From Bradyrhizobium arachidis (GTDB lineage: Bacteria > Pseudomonadota > Alphaproteobacteria > Rhizobiales > Xanthobacteraceae), in NCBI RefSeq assembly GCF_015291705.1, contig NZ_CP030050.1, positions 9,177,001 through 9,241,000 of the forward strand: a DNA stretch of 64,000 bases, in the 5' to 3' direction. The number at the start of each line of letters is the position of its first letter. Positions within the stretch are counted from its first letter, which is position 1. The translations under genes were made by a program, and so were the position numbers. Below are positions 48,448 through 57,192 of the stretch, piece by piece. The notes beneath the pieces were generated by a model that was not told where the DNA came from, searched no databases, and was given only the letters and a program-made list of their open reading frames with translations.

Positions 48448-49581
48448 TTACTGCTTCTGGGTCCGCATCAGCCGGATCTGCCCGAGGATCTCCTCGGTCG
48501 GCCGCACGACGTTGTTTCCGTCGTTGAAATGCGGGATGACGTAGCGACCGACCATCTCGATCGCCTCCATGATCTTTTCGTGCGGGACGGAGTCCATGTG
48601 CAGCAGCACCTCGTCGATACCCATGGCCTCAAACTTCTCGATCTGACGAATGACCGTATCGGGGCTGCCGCACACCGTCGTGGCCGACTCGTTGACCAGA
48701 TAGTCCCAGTCGTTGGCGGCGCGCTCCATCGACGGCACGCTCTCCCCCATGTATTTGTAGTCGTCGGCAATCGCCGCGAGACGCGGATAGGCATCGGTCG
48801 AGATCTTGGCATAGTGCATTAGCGGGCCGGCATAATCCGCCTTGGCCTGCTCGTCCGTTTTCCCGATGCCGATGAACAGCGGAATGCCTATACGCGGACG
48901 CGGCAGCGGTCCCTCCGCGTCGCACTTCCAGTTTTTTTGATAGGCGTCGATCAGCTTCTGCTGAGCTTCCCAGCCCTGATAGATGTTGCTGCTCATCACG
49001 GCGAAGCCCTGCGAGGCCGCCCAGAGATGACTGCGCTCGCTGGTCGCCGCGATCCCGATCACCGGATGCGGCTTCTGCAGCGGCTTCGGAACCAGCTGGC
49101 GCGGAGGGATCTGGTAGTACTTGCCGTCAAACGTGAAAATGTCCTGGCGCATCGCCGTTTTCAGCAGCGCCAGCCCTTCTTCCATCTGCGCCAGCGTTTC
49201 GTTCGGATCGACGTTGAACGCCCGCATCGCGATGGTGGTGTTGGCGCGGCCGCCGTAGAATTCCATGCGGCCGTTGGACAGGATGTCGGTCACGGCAAGC
49301 CGCTCGGCCGAACGCAAGGCGTGGTTGATGCGCTGCGGCATCAGCGTCACCGCCGCGCGCAGCTTGACGCGCGACGTCACCGCAGCCAGATAGCCGAACA
49401 CCACTTCGGGCGCCGAGCTCGAGATCCCGCCCAGTGCCACGTGCTGCTCGGAGAGCGCGACGCAGTCGAAGCCGACCTTCTCGGCCAGACGGACTTCGTC
49501 GACCAGTTCGTGAAGCCTGCGCGAGTAACTGTGGCCGACCTGGGTTTCCTGTTCAGACCAGAACCCAAACGTAAGTGCCAT
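48448..49581 (-). CDS. Luciferase-like (LLM class) flavin-dependent monooxygenase
   Basis: A 377-residue TIM-barrel monooxygenase using reduced FMN and O2. The N-terminus MALTFGFWSEQ, EKVGFDCVALSEQH (about 36-50), and GRMEFYGGRAN, HPVIGIAATS segments fit the bacterial luciferase/alkane monooxygenase family. Enzymes of this class insert oxygen into C-H, C-S, C-N or ketone substrates. Reduced flavin could come from the flavin reductase encoded at 54.8 kb in the same unit. Confidence 0.88.
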   Translation of the reverse strand: MALTFGFWSEQETQVGHSYSRRLHELVDEVRLAEKVGFDCVALSEQHVALGGISSSAPEVVFGYLAAVTSRVKLRAAVTLMPQRINHALRSAERLAVTDILSNGRMEFYGGRANTTIAMRAFNVDPNETLAQMEEGLALLKTAMRQDIFTFDGKYYQIPPRQLVPKPLQKPHPVIGIAATSERSHLWAASQGFAVMSSNIYQGWEAQQKLIDAYQKNWKCDAEGPLPRPRIGIPLFIGIGKTDEQAKADYAGPLMHYAKISTDAYPRLAAIADDYKYMGESVPSMERAANDWDYLVNESATTVCGSPDTVIRQIEKFEAMGIDEVLLHMDSVPHEKIMEAIEMVGRYVIPHFNDGNNVVRPTEEILGQIRLMRTQKQ

Positions 49582-49748
49582 GTCTCAATCCTTTTAGCTT
49601 GCGAGATGGCACAGGGTTTCATAGGCGTGGCGATATTTTCGCCCGAAAGCCGCGTTGCGTAGTAACGCTTTCCGAATTTTATGCTGTCAGCATTCGCAAC
49701 ATGGCAGACGCCCCGGGAAGCTTCGCCACGCAGCGGACGGGCTGACCG

Positions 49749-50540
49749 TCAACGGCGGGCGATGGCGGCTCCGGCCTCGCTATCGAAGGTCTTGATCAGC
49801 AACTCGGCGACCGCCGCGAGGCACGCTTCGCCGATGGCGTAGCTCGAGCCGATCGGACTTCCGATCACGCCGTTCTGCGAAACCGATCGGATGCCGTTCT
49901 TCCACATCAGTTCGAGATCAGCCTCCGACAAGCCGCCAAGATGGCCCACCTCGAAGCGGTCCGGTCTGACGCTGTCGGGCCTAATGACCATCATCAGCGA
50001 CGTCTCGGCGATGTCGGCGTGGCCGCCGACGGCCAACACGTCTCCTCCGGCTTCGCGCACCGCATCGCGCCACGTGTCGATCCATTTCGTCGAGTCGAAG
50101 AACGCCAGGATCTCGACATCCGAGGGGACGGCCTCGCGCAAGCGACCGAGCATGTCCTTCAGGACCGGAAAATTGCCGATGTGACCCGAGTGAATCAGGA
50201 TACGCTTGAAGCCGTGCCGCGCCAGGCTTGTGCAATAATCGACACAAATCGCTTCCAGCGTCTCCGGCCGCAGCGAGATCGTACCCGCGAATGGCAGATG
50301 GTGAGACGAGCAGCCGACCGTGATGGTCGGCGCCACCAGCGTGTTGCCGCGGCTGCGCGCGATCCGCTCGGCCAGAGCATCGGCATGATCCGCATCCATG
50401 CCCAAAGACAAATGCGGCCCATGCTGCTCGACGGCCCCCAGCGGGATCACTACCGTCGTGCACCCATCGGCCAGCGCCGCGGCGACTTCCTCGTGGCTCA
50501 TCTGCTCCAGATAGATCTGATCGGGATATCCGCGCGTCAT
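49749..50540 (-). CDS. Creatininase-family amidohydrolase
   Basis: A 263-residue metal-dependent hydrolase. Metal-ligand motifs are VEQHGPHLSLGMDADHA (Glu, His, Asp; about 36-52), IHSGHIGNF, and GGHADIAETS near residue 165. The family opens cyclic amides such as creatinine, or acts on amide precursors in cofactor pathways. A ring-opening or deamidation step in the local pathway is inferred. It starts four bases after the stop of the second hydratase gene. Confidence 0.85.
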   Translation of the reverse strand: MTRGYPDQIYLEQMSHEEVAAALADGCTTVVIPLGAVEQHGPHLSLGMDADHADALAERIARSRGNTLVAPTITVGCSSHHLPFAGTISLRPETLEAICVDYCTSLARHGFKRILIHSGHIGNFPVLKDMLGRLREAVPSDVEILAFFDSTKWIDTWRDAVREAGGDVLAVGGHADIAETSLMMVIRPDSVRPDRFEVGHLGGLSEADLELMWKNGIRSVSQNGVIGSPIGSSYAIGEACLAAVAELLIKTFDSEAGAAIARR

Positions 50541-50544
50541 CGGC

Positions 50545-51309
50545 TCAGCCCTTACTGTTCTTTGACAAAAATCTCGCACGCGCGTTGGTTGAGCTCTCGG
50601 CTGTGACATAGGCGTCGAGGTCGGCCACGGTCATTTTCTCGAGCGCCTGATCGCTCATTTGCGCGGTGAGGTTGAGCGATCGCTTGATGGCATGGAACAG
50701 CTTGCGGTCTTTCTGCCGCAACACGCCGCACACGTCTCGCGCACGGGACGCGACCTCCTCGGTCGGGACGATCTCGTTCACGGCGCCGATCGCCACGGCG
50801 CGCTCCGCGCCGACGAGCTCGCCCCAGTACAGCAGCTCTTGCGCCGCCCGCACGCCGAGCTTCTCGACGGCCCGGCGCATGCCTTTGGTCACCGGCAGCA
50901 GGCCATGGTTGATTTCCGGAAATCCAATCTTGCACGCCGCATCGGCCACAACATAGTCCGCATGCAGCAGAAACTCCAGGGCGCCTCCGACCGCATAGCC
51001 GCGGACGGCGCAGACGATCGGGCCCGGATAGTTCTCCATCGCCACGAGGAGTTCGTGGAAGAACCGAATGCGCGGCCTCGCGACGTCGATCCCGACGACT
51101 TCCTTGATGTCGCCGCCTGCGCTGAAGAAGCGGTCGCCGCTTCCGGTGAGCACGATGCCGGGCGGATTCTCGTCGTCGGCAAGGCGCCGGATCGCCTCCA
51201 GCAACTCGACGATGAGTTGCGCATTCAGCGCATTAGCCGGCGGCCGGTTCATCGTGATCGTGACCAGGTCTTGATCACGCTCGATCAGGAGAGAAGTGGC
51301 AGTGTTCAT
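50545..51309 (-). CDS. Enoyl-CoA hydratase/isomerase family protein (B)
   Basis: A 254-residue crotonase. Oxyanion-hole segments are GSGDRFFSAGGDIKEV (about 60-75) and CAVRGYAVGGALEFLLHAD (about 98-116). It is only moderately similar to hydratase A, so the two likely catalyse different steps of one acyl-CoA pathway. It lies 105 bases after livF and four bases before the creatininase gene. Start MNTATSLLIERD at 51309. Confidence 0.86.
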   Translation of the reverse strand: MNTATSLLIERDQDLVTITMNRPPANALNAQLIVELLEAIRRLADDENPPGIVLTGSGDRFFSAGGDIKEVVGIDVARPRIRFFHELLVAMENYPGPIVCAVRGYAVGGALEFLLHADYVVADAACKIGFPEINHGLLPVTKGMRRAVEKLGVRAAQELLYWGELVGAERAVAIGAVNEIVPTEEVASRARDVCGVLRQKDRKLFHAIKRSLNLTAQMSDQALEKMTVADLDAYVTAESSTNARARFLSKNSKG

Positions 51310-51414
51310 CAATGAGACCCAAGCGAGAGGCGGCTGCAACAGCCGGGGAGCGGTGGACCGAACGGCGGCGCGACGAGAGCCGCAACGCCCGACGCCTCGC
51401 CGAGACGGCGCGCC

Positions 51415-52134
51415 TCACAATCCCAGATAGGCGCGCTGGACATCGGGGTTCTCGAGCAGATCGCGGCTAGATCCATGCAACACCACGGAGCCGTTCTCGA
51501 GCACATAGCCGCGGCTGCTCAGCGCGAGCGACTTGGCGACATTCTGCTCGACGAGAAGGACCGTGATTCCCTGCTCGTTGAGGGATTTGACGACGCCGAA
51601 CATCACATCGGTCAGCGCCGGCGACAGTCCGATCGACGGCTCGTCGAACATCACGATTTCTGGCTTCGACATGATCGCCCGACCGATCGCCAGCATCTGT
51701 TGCTCGCCGCCGGACAGCGTGCCGGCGAGTTGGTCGCGGCGCTCGCGAAGTCGCCCGAACAGCTGATAGACGGAATCAAGCGTATTTGCCCGGTCGTGCC
51801 TGGCCCGCTTCAGCGAGCCGCCGATCAGCAGATTGTCCTCGACGGAGAGCGCACTGAAGATCTGGCGGCCCTCGGCGACCTGAGCGATGCCCATTTCGCA
51901 TATGTCCCACGGCGGTCGCCGCGAGATTTCGACTCCGTTGATCCTGACGGAACCGCGCGACGACGGCACGATCCCCGCGATTGATCGGATCAGAGAGGTC
52001 TTGCCGGCGCCGTTGGCGCCGACCACGCAGATCAGTTCACCCTTGCCGATGCGGAGCGACACGCCGTTCAGCGCATTCGAGCCGTCATAGGCCACGCACA
52101 GGTCGTCAATTTCGAGAAGCGCGTCGTCAGGCAT
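51415..52134 (-). CDS. ABC transporter ATP-binding protein (LivF family)
   Basis: A 239-residue ATPase. Walker A GANGAGKTS, signature LSGGEQQMLAIGRA, Walker B IVMFDEPSIGLSP. Together with LivG it powers the LivHM permease. Eight-base overlap with livG. It ends with DVQRAYLGL, characteristic of LivF C-termini. Confidence 0.92.
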   Translation of the reverse strand: MPDDALLEIDDLCVAYDGSNALNGVSLRIGKGELICVVGANGAGKTSLIRSIAGIVPSSRGSVRINGVEISRRPPWDICEMGIAQVAEGRQIFSALSVEDNLLIGGSLKRARHDRANTLDSVYQLFGRLRERRDQLAGTLSGGEQQMLAIGRAIMSKPEIVMFDEPSIGLSPALTDVMFGVVKSLNEQGITVLLVEQNVAKSLALSSRGYVLENGSVVLHGSSRDLLENPDVQRAYLGL

Positions 52135-52852
52135 GGAAACCGGCTCCCAGATAACTTTCCAGCACCGCAGGATCCGCTACCACCTCTGACGGCTTGCCCT
52201 CGGCGATCTTGGCGCCGTGGTGAAGCACCACCACGGTCGACGCCACTTCCATCACGATCCGCATCACGTGCTCGACCAGTAGGATCGTCAGTCCACCCTC
52301 GGCGAGCCGGTGCAGCACGCCGACGACGCCGGCCGCTTCGGTCGGACGCAGCCCCGCCATCACTTCGTCGAGCAGCAGCAACTTGGGGCGAGTCGAGAGC
52401 GCCTTCGCCATCTCGAGCATCTTGCGATCGGGCAACGTCAACTGATCCGTCCGGGCATTCGCCTTGCCGGCGAGCCCGACATTTTCGAGCGACTCATACG
52501 CCTTGTCCCGCGCCTCCTTGACGTTCGTCGTCCAGCTGAAGGCGCCCACCATGGCATTCTCGAGCACCGACATATCTTTCATCGGTCGGACGATCTGGAA
52601 GGTGCGCGCAATGCCCATGCGGCACACCGCTTCGGGCGGCTCGCGCTCGAGCGAACGCCTCTCGAACAGCACCCGCCCGGCGGTCGGTCTCAGCGCCCCG
52701 GCAACGAGATTGAAGCAGGTGGTCTTGCCGGCGCCGTTCGGCCCGATCAGGGCGGTGATGCGGCCTGCCTGCAGTGAGAAGCTGACGTCATTGACCGCGA
52801 CCAATCCAACGAACGCTTTGGTCAGGTTCTTCACTTCGAGCAGCGCGGTCAT
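52127..52852 (-). CDS. ABC transporter ATP-binding protein (LivG family)
   Basis: A 241-residue ATPase. Walker A GPNGAGKTT, Walker B LLLLDEVMAGL. The LSGGQ signature is replaced by TLPDRKMLEMAKAL, a variant seen in this family. ATG at 52852 overlaps the livM stop by four bases. The longer in-frame reading through livM is a GC-rich artefact. Confidence 0.92.
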   Translation of the reverse strand: MTALLEVKNLTKAFVGLVAVNDVSFSLQAGRITALIGPNGAGKTTCFNLVAGALRPTAGRVLFERRSLEREPPEAVCRMGIARTFQIVRPMKDMSVLENAMVGAFSWTTNVKEARDKAYESLENVGLAGKANARTDQLTLPDRKMLEMAKALSTRPKLLLLDEVMAGLRPTEAAGVVGVLHRLAEGGLTILLVEHVMRIVMEVASTVVVLHHGAKIAEGKPSEVVADPAVLESYLGAGFHA

Positions 52853-53880
52853 TCCTCGACCTTCCGCAATTGTGAGATCCGGCCGCGCGCCGGCAGCTGG
52901 ATCGCCTCGTAGAGCCGGACGATCGCCGGCCAGATGCCATCGGGCAGAAACCACACGACCAGGATCAGCACCGCCCCGTAGGCGACGCTGTTCAGTCCGG
53001 GGAGCCCCAGGCTGTCGCCGAGTGCCCCCATGGCGTGATGCAGCGGGATCGCGGCCATCGAGCCGACCAGCGGGCCGAACGCAGTGCCCAATCCGCCGAC
53101 CACAGGGCCGATCAGTACGTCGACCGAGATCGCCATGCCCATGATCGAATCCGGAAAGATCGCACCCTGCACCAAGCCCAGCACGCCGCCGCCGACCGCG
53201 GCCGTCGCGGCCGATATCGAGACCACCAGCACCTTGTGGCGAAACGTCCGCACCCCCAGTGCGCGGGCGGCCTCGTCGTCGTCCCGCATCGCCCGCCAGA
53301 CATAGCCCCAATAGGACCGCGAGATCAGCTCCGTTCCCGCGACGCCGATGGCCGCAAGCGCGAGCGCGACGAAGTAGTAGAACCGCGCGTCACCGCGCAG
53401 CATCCCGAGGTCCATCGTGCCGCTCGGCGCCTGATAGAACAGGCCCTGCATGCCGCCGACATAGTCCCACCCGCCGAACATGATCCGGGCGAATTCGGCG
53501 GCTGCGATCGTGAGCAGCGCGAAATAGATGCCACGGACCTCGAAGCGGAAGCTCAGCCACGCCAGCACCGCGCCGACGAAGCCCGCAATCACCGCGCCCA
53601 GCAGCAGACCGATCCACGGGGTGACGCCGTATTTGATGTTCAGGATCGCCTCCGCATACGCACCGATTCCAACGAACAGCGCGTGACCGATGGATAGCTG
53701 CCCGCCGATCCCGAGCATCAGGTTCCACGATTGTCCCATGAAGGTAAACAACAGGACGATCGTCAGAAGCGAGATGACGTAGGCGTTGGACATGCCACCC
53801 ACTACGGCCAGGGCGGCGAAGACCAGAGCGCCGGCACCCCAACGCTTGTTGTCGCTGGCTTGATCAGATGTCCTTTGCAC
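52849..53880 (-). CDS. ABC transporter permease (LivM family)
   Basis: A 343-residue inner-membrane permease with about eight to ten helices. Family motifs LGIGGQLSIGHALFVGIGAYAEA and YWGYVWRAMRDDDEAARALGV (the cytoplasmic coupling loop) are present. GTG start at 53880 overlaps the livH stop. It is a partner of LivH and of the ATPases downstream. Confidence 0.92.
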   Translation of the reverse strand: MQRTSDQASDNKRWGAGALVFAALAVVGGMSNAYVISLLTIVLLFTFMGQSWNLMLGIGGQLSIGHALFVGIGAYAEAILNIKYGVTPWIGLLLGAVIAGFVGAVLAWLSFRFEVRGIYFALLTIAAAEFARIMFGGWDYVGGMQGLFYQAPSGTMDLGMLRGDARFYYFVALALAAIGVAGTELISRSYWGYVWRAMRDDDEAARALGVRTFRHKVLVVSISAATAAVGGGVLGLVQGAIFPDSIMGMAISVDVLIGPVVGGLGTAFGPLVGSMAAIPLHHAMGALGDSLGLPGLNSVAYGAVLILVVWFLPDGIWPAIVRLYEAIQLPARGRISQLRKVEE

Positions 53881-54733
53881 CGAAAAACCCCCTCGGACGG
53901 AAAATCAGGATGATGATCAGGAGCGCGTAAGGGAGTGCTGTTTTCATCGACGGCGTGAACATCAAGGCCGCGATCGCTTCGGCGACCCCGATCGTCAGGC
54001 CGCCCAGAAGAGCGCCGCCGAAGCTGCCGAGACCGCCGACGATCACCGTCACGAAGGCCAGCAGCGTGAAGTCGACGGCGAGATAGGGCTGCGCATCGAA
54101 CAGCGGCGAGATCAATGCGCCGGCGACGCCAGCGCAGGCGGCTCCGATGCCGAAGGTCACCGCATAGACCCGAGGGATATTCAGCCCGACCACCAGTCCG
54201 CCCAGTCGATTATTGGCGGCGCCCCGCAGCGATCGGCCGAATGCGGAGTACTTCAGATAGGCTCCCAGTGCGGCGATCAGCAGTCCGGCCGTAGCGGCCG
54301 CCTGGATGCGGGCCCAATCCAAGGTGAGCGGTCCCACGCTCACGGTCTGGAAGGACAACTGAGACGCCGTCGGCCGCGGATCCGGGCCGAACGACATCAG
54401 CAATACGCCGCTGAAAAGCAGTGAGAGGCCGATGAAGACGATGAACTGATAATGATGCGGCCGATTGACGAACCGCTTCACGACGAGCGTCTCTAGCAGA
54501 TAGCCGAACACGAACATGACGACCGCGGCGATCGCGGCGGCTAAAACGATCGGGATGTCCCAGATTCGAACGGTCCAGTATCCGATGTAGATCCCGAACA
54601 CGACCATCTCGCCATGAGCGAAATTGACCACGCGCATGACGCCGAAGATGATCGTGAGACCGAGCGCGACGAGCCCGTAAACCAGCCCGATGAGCACCCC
54701 GCCGGCGATGACATTGAGCCAGAGCGACAGCAT
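53864..54733 (-). CDS. ABC transporter permease (LivH family)
   Basis: A 289-residue inner-membrane permease. The opening GGVLIGLVYGLVALGLTIIFGVMRVVNFAHGE and coupling region FGRSLRGAANNRLGGLVVGLN are diagnostic for LivH. It is the first transporter gene in the order H-M-G-F. Confidence 0.93.
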   Translation of the reverse strand: MLSLWLNVIAGGVLIGLVYGLVALGLTIIFGVMRVVNFAHGEMVVFGIYIGYWTVRIWDIPIVLAAAIAAVVMFVFGYLLETLVVKRFVNRPHHYQFIVFIGLSLLFSGVLLMSFGPDPRPTASQLSFQTVSVGPLTLDWARIQAAATAGLLIAALGAYLKYSAFGRSLRGAANNRLGGLVVGLNIPRVYAVTFGIGAACAGVAGALISPLFDAQPYLAVDFTLLAFVTVIVGGLGSFGGALLGGLTIGVAEAIAALMFTPSMKTALPYALLIIILIFRPRGFFGAKDI

Positions 54734-54847
54734 CAGCGACCGACCGCCGATGGATGCGCGATAGAAAGTCTTCGTCTTCCTTGCATGCTGATCGGTTCCA
54801 TCTTGGCTGTAGCGGAAACGTAGCGGCGCCTGACGTCGTCCTGTGTT

Positions 54848-55393
54848 TCAGACCGCCTTTGGCGCGGCGAAACATCCGTCGATGTAGACGAGCGACTCAC
54901 ATCCGGCCCTCGTGGTCTGAGCCACCACCTCTCCGGTGAAAATGGTGTGACTACTGTCGCTGTAAGCATTCACCACGCGGCAATCGAAGCTGCAGACCGC
55001 GCCGACCAGACTTGGTGCTCCGGTTTTGAGATCGCACCACACACCGTCACCGAAGCGGATATCGCCCTTGCTGCCGTCCTGCCCGGAAAACTTGAGCGCC
55101 AGATCGCGATGCTCGACCCCTAGAATATTCCAGCAGAACGACCCACTGCTGAGAATGGTGTCGTGCGCACCGGCAGATCGATTGACGCAAACCAGCACGC
55201 TGGGCGGAGCCGCCGACAGCGAGCAGCCCGCCGTCAGTGTCAGACCATGGCGGTTCGGCGCCCGGCCTGTCGTGACGATCGACACGGTGCCCGGCACGCT
55301 GCGCATCGCAGCACGGAATGCTGCGGCATCGAGTGGGCTCGTTTCGGACAGCGGCGGTGTTGCGGACGGCATGGCTACGACCCTTGGATTCAT
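54848..55393 (-). CDS. Flavin reductase (HpaC/DIM6 type)
   Basis: A 181-residue flavin reductase-like domain protein. FMN-binding pattern FRAAMRSVPGTVSIVTTG near the start, LTLTAGCSLSAAPPSVLVCVN, and SGSFCWNILGVEH fit two-component monooxygenase reductases. It would supply reduced flavin to the luciferase-like monooxygenase in the same unit. Start uncertain between 55393 and 55372. Confidence 0.87.
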   Translation of the reverse strand: MNPRVVAMPSATPPLSETSPLDAAAFRAAMRSVPGTVSIVTTGRAPNRHGLTLTAGCSLSAAPPSVLVCVNRSAGAHDTILSSGSFCWNILGVEHRDLALKFSGQDGSKGDIRFGDGVWCDLKTGAPSLVGAVCSFDCRVVNAYSDSSHTIFTGEVVAQTTRAGCESLVYIDGCFAAPKAV

Positions 55394-55462
55394 GGGATGG
55401 ATGCGCCCTCTTTGTCTGGTTGTGAGTCCGGGCATGCAGCGCTGCCCCGGTGAACGTCTGAG

Positions 55463-55816
55463 CTATCCGGCTGCTTGATAGAACTGGATGACGTTGCCGC
55501 CCGGATCCCGCACCTTCACCGCACGGCCGTGACTTTCCATGTCCCGGACCGCGCCGACTTGCGCCCCCATGGCTGTGGCACGCTCCATGGCGGCATCGAG
55601 GTCATCGACATCGAAGACAAGAACAGCATCTTGCAGCTGGTCCGAGACCGACTCCGTCGGTCCGGCGACGCAGAACGCAGCCGCATCGCTCACGAACTGG
55701 ATCCACTTGCCGGGATCAGCGAAGCGCACCTTCAGACCCAGGCCTTCGTAGAACTCGGCCAGGCGTCCAGGATCGTTCGCTGTCAAATAGACTTGCTTCA
55801 GTTTCACGCTCGACAT
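55463..55816 (-). CDS. VOC superfamily (glyoxalase/bleomycin-resistance type) protein
   Basis: A 117-residue single-module VOC protein (KQVYLTANDPGRLAEFYEGLG, and ending VRDPGGNVIQFYQ with the C-terminal metal-ligand Gln/Glu region). An N-terminal His typical of methylmalonyl-CoA epimerase is not seen, so that role is unlikely. First gene of the minus-strand unit. Confidence 0.8.
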   Translation of the reverse strand: MSSVKLKQVYLTANDPGRLAEFYEGLGLKVRFADPGKWIQFVSDAAAFCVAGPTESVSDQLQDAVLVFDVDDLDAAMERATAMGAQVGAVRDMESHGRAVKVRDPGGNVIQFYQAAG

Positions 55817-56426
55817 CCAAACCGTCGCTACCCAAGTGCGATCGTGGGTGGATAGTCGCCCGAGCCTCTCAGCATTACTGCTTGAACAACGCCTGTCACA
55901 GAAGCTTCATCGGCATTTTATGCTGTAACGACTTGTCGAGTCGCTAGATCCAACTCTGCATCCGGCCGATCTTTGCCATTTTCTGGTTGACGAGGGTGGG
56001 CGTTGTTGCTGCCGAACCTTTTGTCTCGCGCAACGCCCGCGGCGTGGTCAGCGACGTGGGACCGAGGCCACACGCGACGACAGGCGGTTGTACGAAACAG
56101 GGCAGCTCTCGACATCGAGCTCTGCTGCACGTCCCGTCAAGTGACATGGGGAGCCAATCGATGGAGCGGCGGGCATTACATCTTGACCGAATCCGTGGAT
56201 CAACGTCGGCCTGCATATCGCATAGGCAAAAAATGTATCGGAAGTAGGCAACTAACCTCCTGATCGCAATGCACAATGCGAAGGTTGACGGCTTTTCGAT
56301 ACAAATCGACGATTTGTCGAAATCCCACAAGCGCAATTGCGGTTAGCTTTTACCACGCGATTGTCATCACCCCGCAAACGACGGTGATACGCGCCGCAGA
56401 AGACTGCCATACTTGGGAGATACGCG
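55817..56426. promoter_or_regulatory. 610-base divergent region with palindrome, catabolic operon / Lrp gene
   Basis: No convincing gene. It holds the palindrome ACAAATCG-A-CGATTTGT at 56301-56317, about 110 bases upstream of the Lrp-type gene, a plausible Lrp-family site for autoregulation and control of the divergent operon. A good ribosome site (GGGAG) precedes ATG 56427. Confidence 0.5.
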
Positions 56427-57050
56427 ATGTCGACAACCTCTCTCGACAGAATAGATATCAAGATCCTCAACGAGCTCCAGCAGAATGCGAGCTTGACCAA
56501 TGTCGAGCTCGCATCACGCGTCAATCTCTCGCCGTCGCCGTGTCTGGCACGCGTCAGAACACTCGAAAAACTCGGCGTGATCGATCGACGGATCGCCCTT
56601 CTCGATCCCGCCGTGCTCGGCATTGGTGTAACGGCTTTCATCCAGATCAAGCTGGAAAAGCAGGTCCAGACGTCCCTTGAGAATTTCACCCGATCCATCG
56701 ACCGGCTGGCCCAGGTAATGGAATGTTATCTCATGACCGGTGAGAGCGACTACATGCTCCGCGTCATGGCGGCCGACATCGAAGATCTCGAAGACCTGAT
56801 TGTCAACAAACTATCCCGCATTCCCGGCGTCAGCAGCATTCGATCAAATCTGGCCCTCAAGCGCATTTCGCACAAGACCGTGCTGCCGATCGACGCCAAT
56901 CGGCCGGTCACCGTCAAGGCTTGCGCCACCCCCTCGCGCCCTCTGGAGCGATCACCAAGACCCCGATACGACCCAACCGGTCCTTTGCTGTCCGATGCGC
57001 CGATCGGGCTCGACACCAATCGTCCCAGCTACAGCGTGGAAAGGCTATGA
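56427..57050 (+). CDS. Lrp/AsnC-family transcriptional regulator with C-terminal extension
   Basis: A 207-residue protein. N-terminal helix-turn-helix (LDRIDIKILNELQQNASLTN, then VNLSPSPCLARVRTLEKLG, about 6-50) is followed by the ligand-sensing RAM domain (about 65-150, CYLMTGESDYMLRV). About 50 extra residues rich in Pro/Arg follow beyond the normal end, which is unusual for this family. It is divergent from the 12-gene catabolic unit and 142 bases upstream of the ribB-like gene. Confidence 0.87.
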   Translation: MSTTSLDRIDIKILNELQQNASLTNVELASRVNLSPSPCLARVRTLEKLGVIDRRIALLDPAVLGIGVTAFIQIKLEKQVQTSLENFTRSIDRLAQVMECYLMTGESDYMLRVMAADIEDLEDLIVNKLSRIPGVSSIRSNLALKRISHKTVLPIDANRPVTVKACATPSRPLERSPRPRYDPTGPLLSDAPIGLDTNRPSYSVERL

Positions 57051-57192
57051 GGCGCCCCGCCATGGGCTCCGGCCAGTTGGCAATAATGGTGAAGTTAAGA
57101 TCGGCAGAGTGCTCGAGCGGCGCTGCGAGCCTGACAATCTGCACACGACCCAACGCGAGCACCCGTCGGTTCCAGCGAGCAGAGCGACCGAG

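Noticed and set aside
55463..55816. VOC protein as the missing methylmalonyl-CoA epimerase
   Set aside because: It lacks the N-terminal His metal ligand and is shorter than epimerases; it is in a different operon from the mutase.
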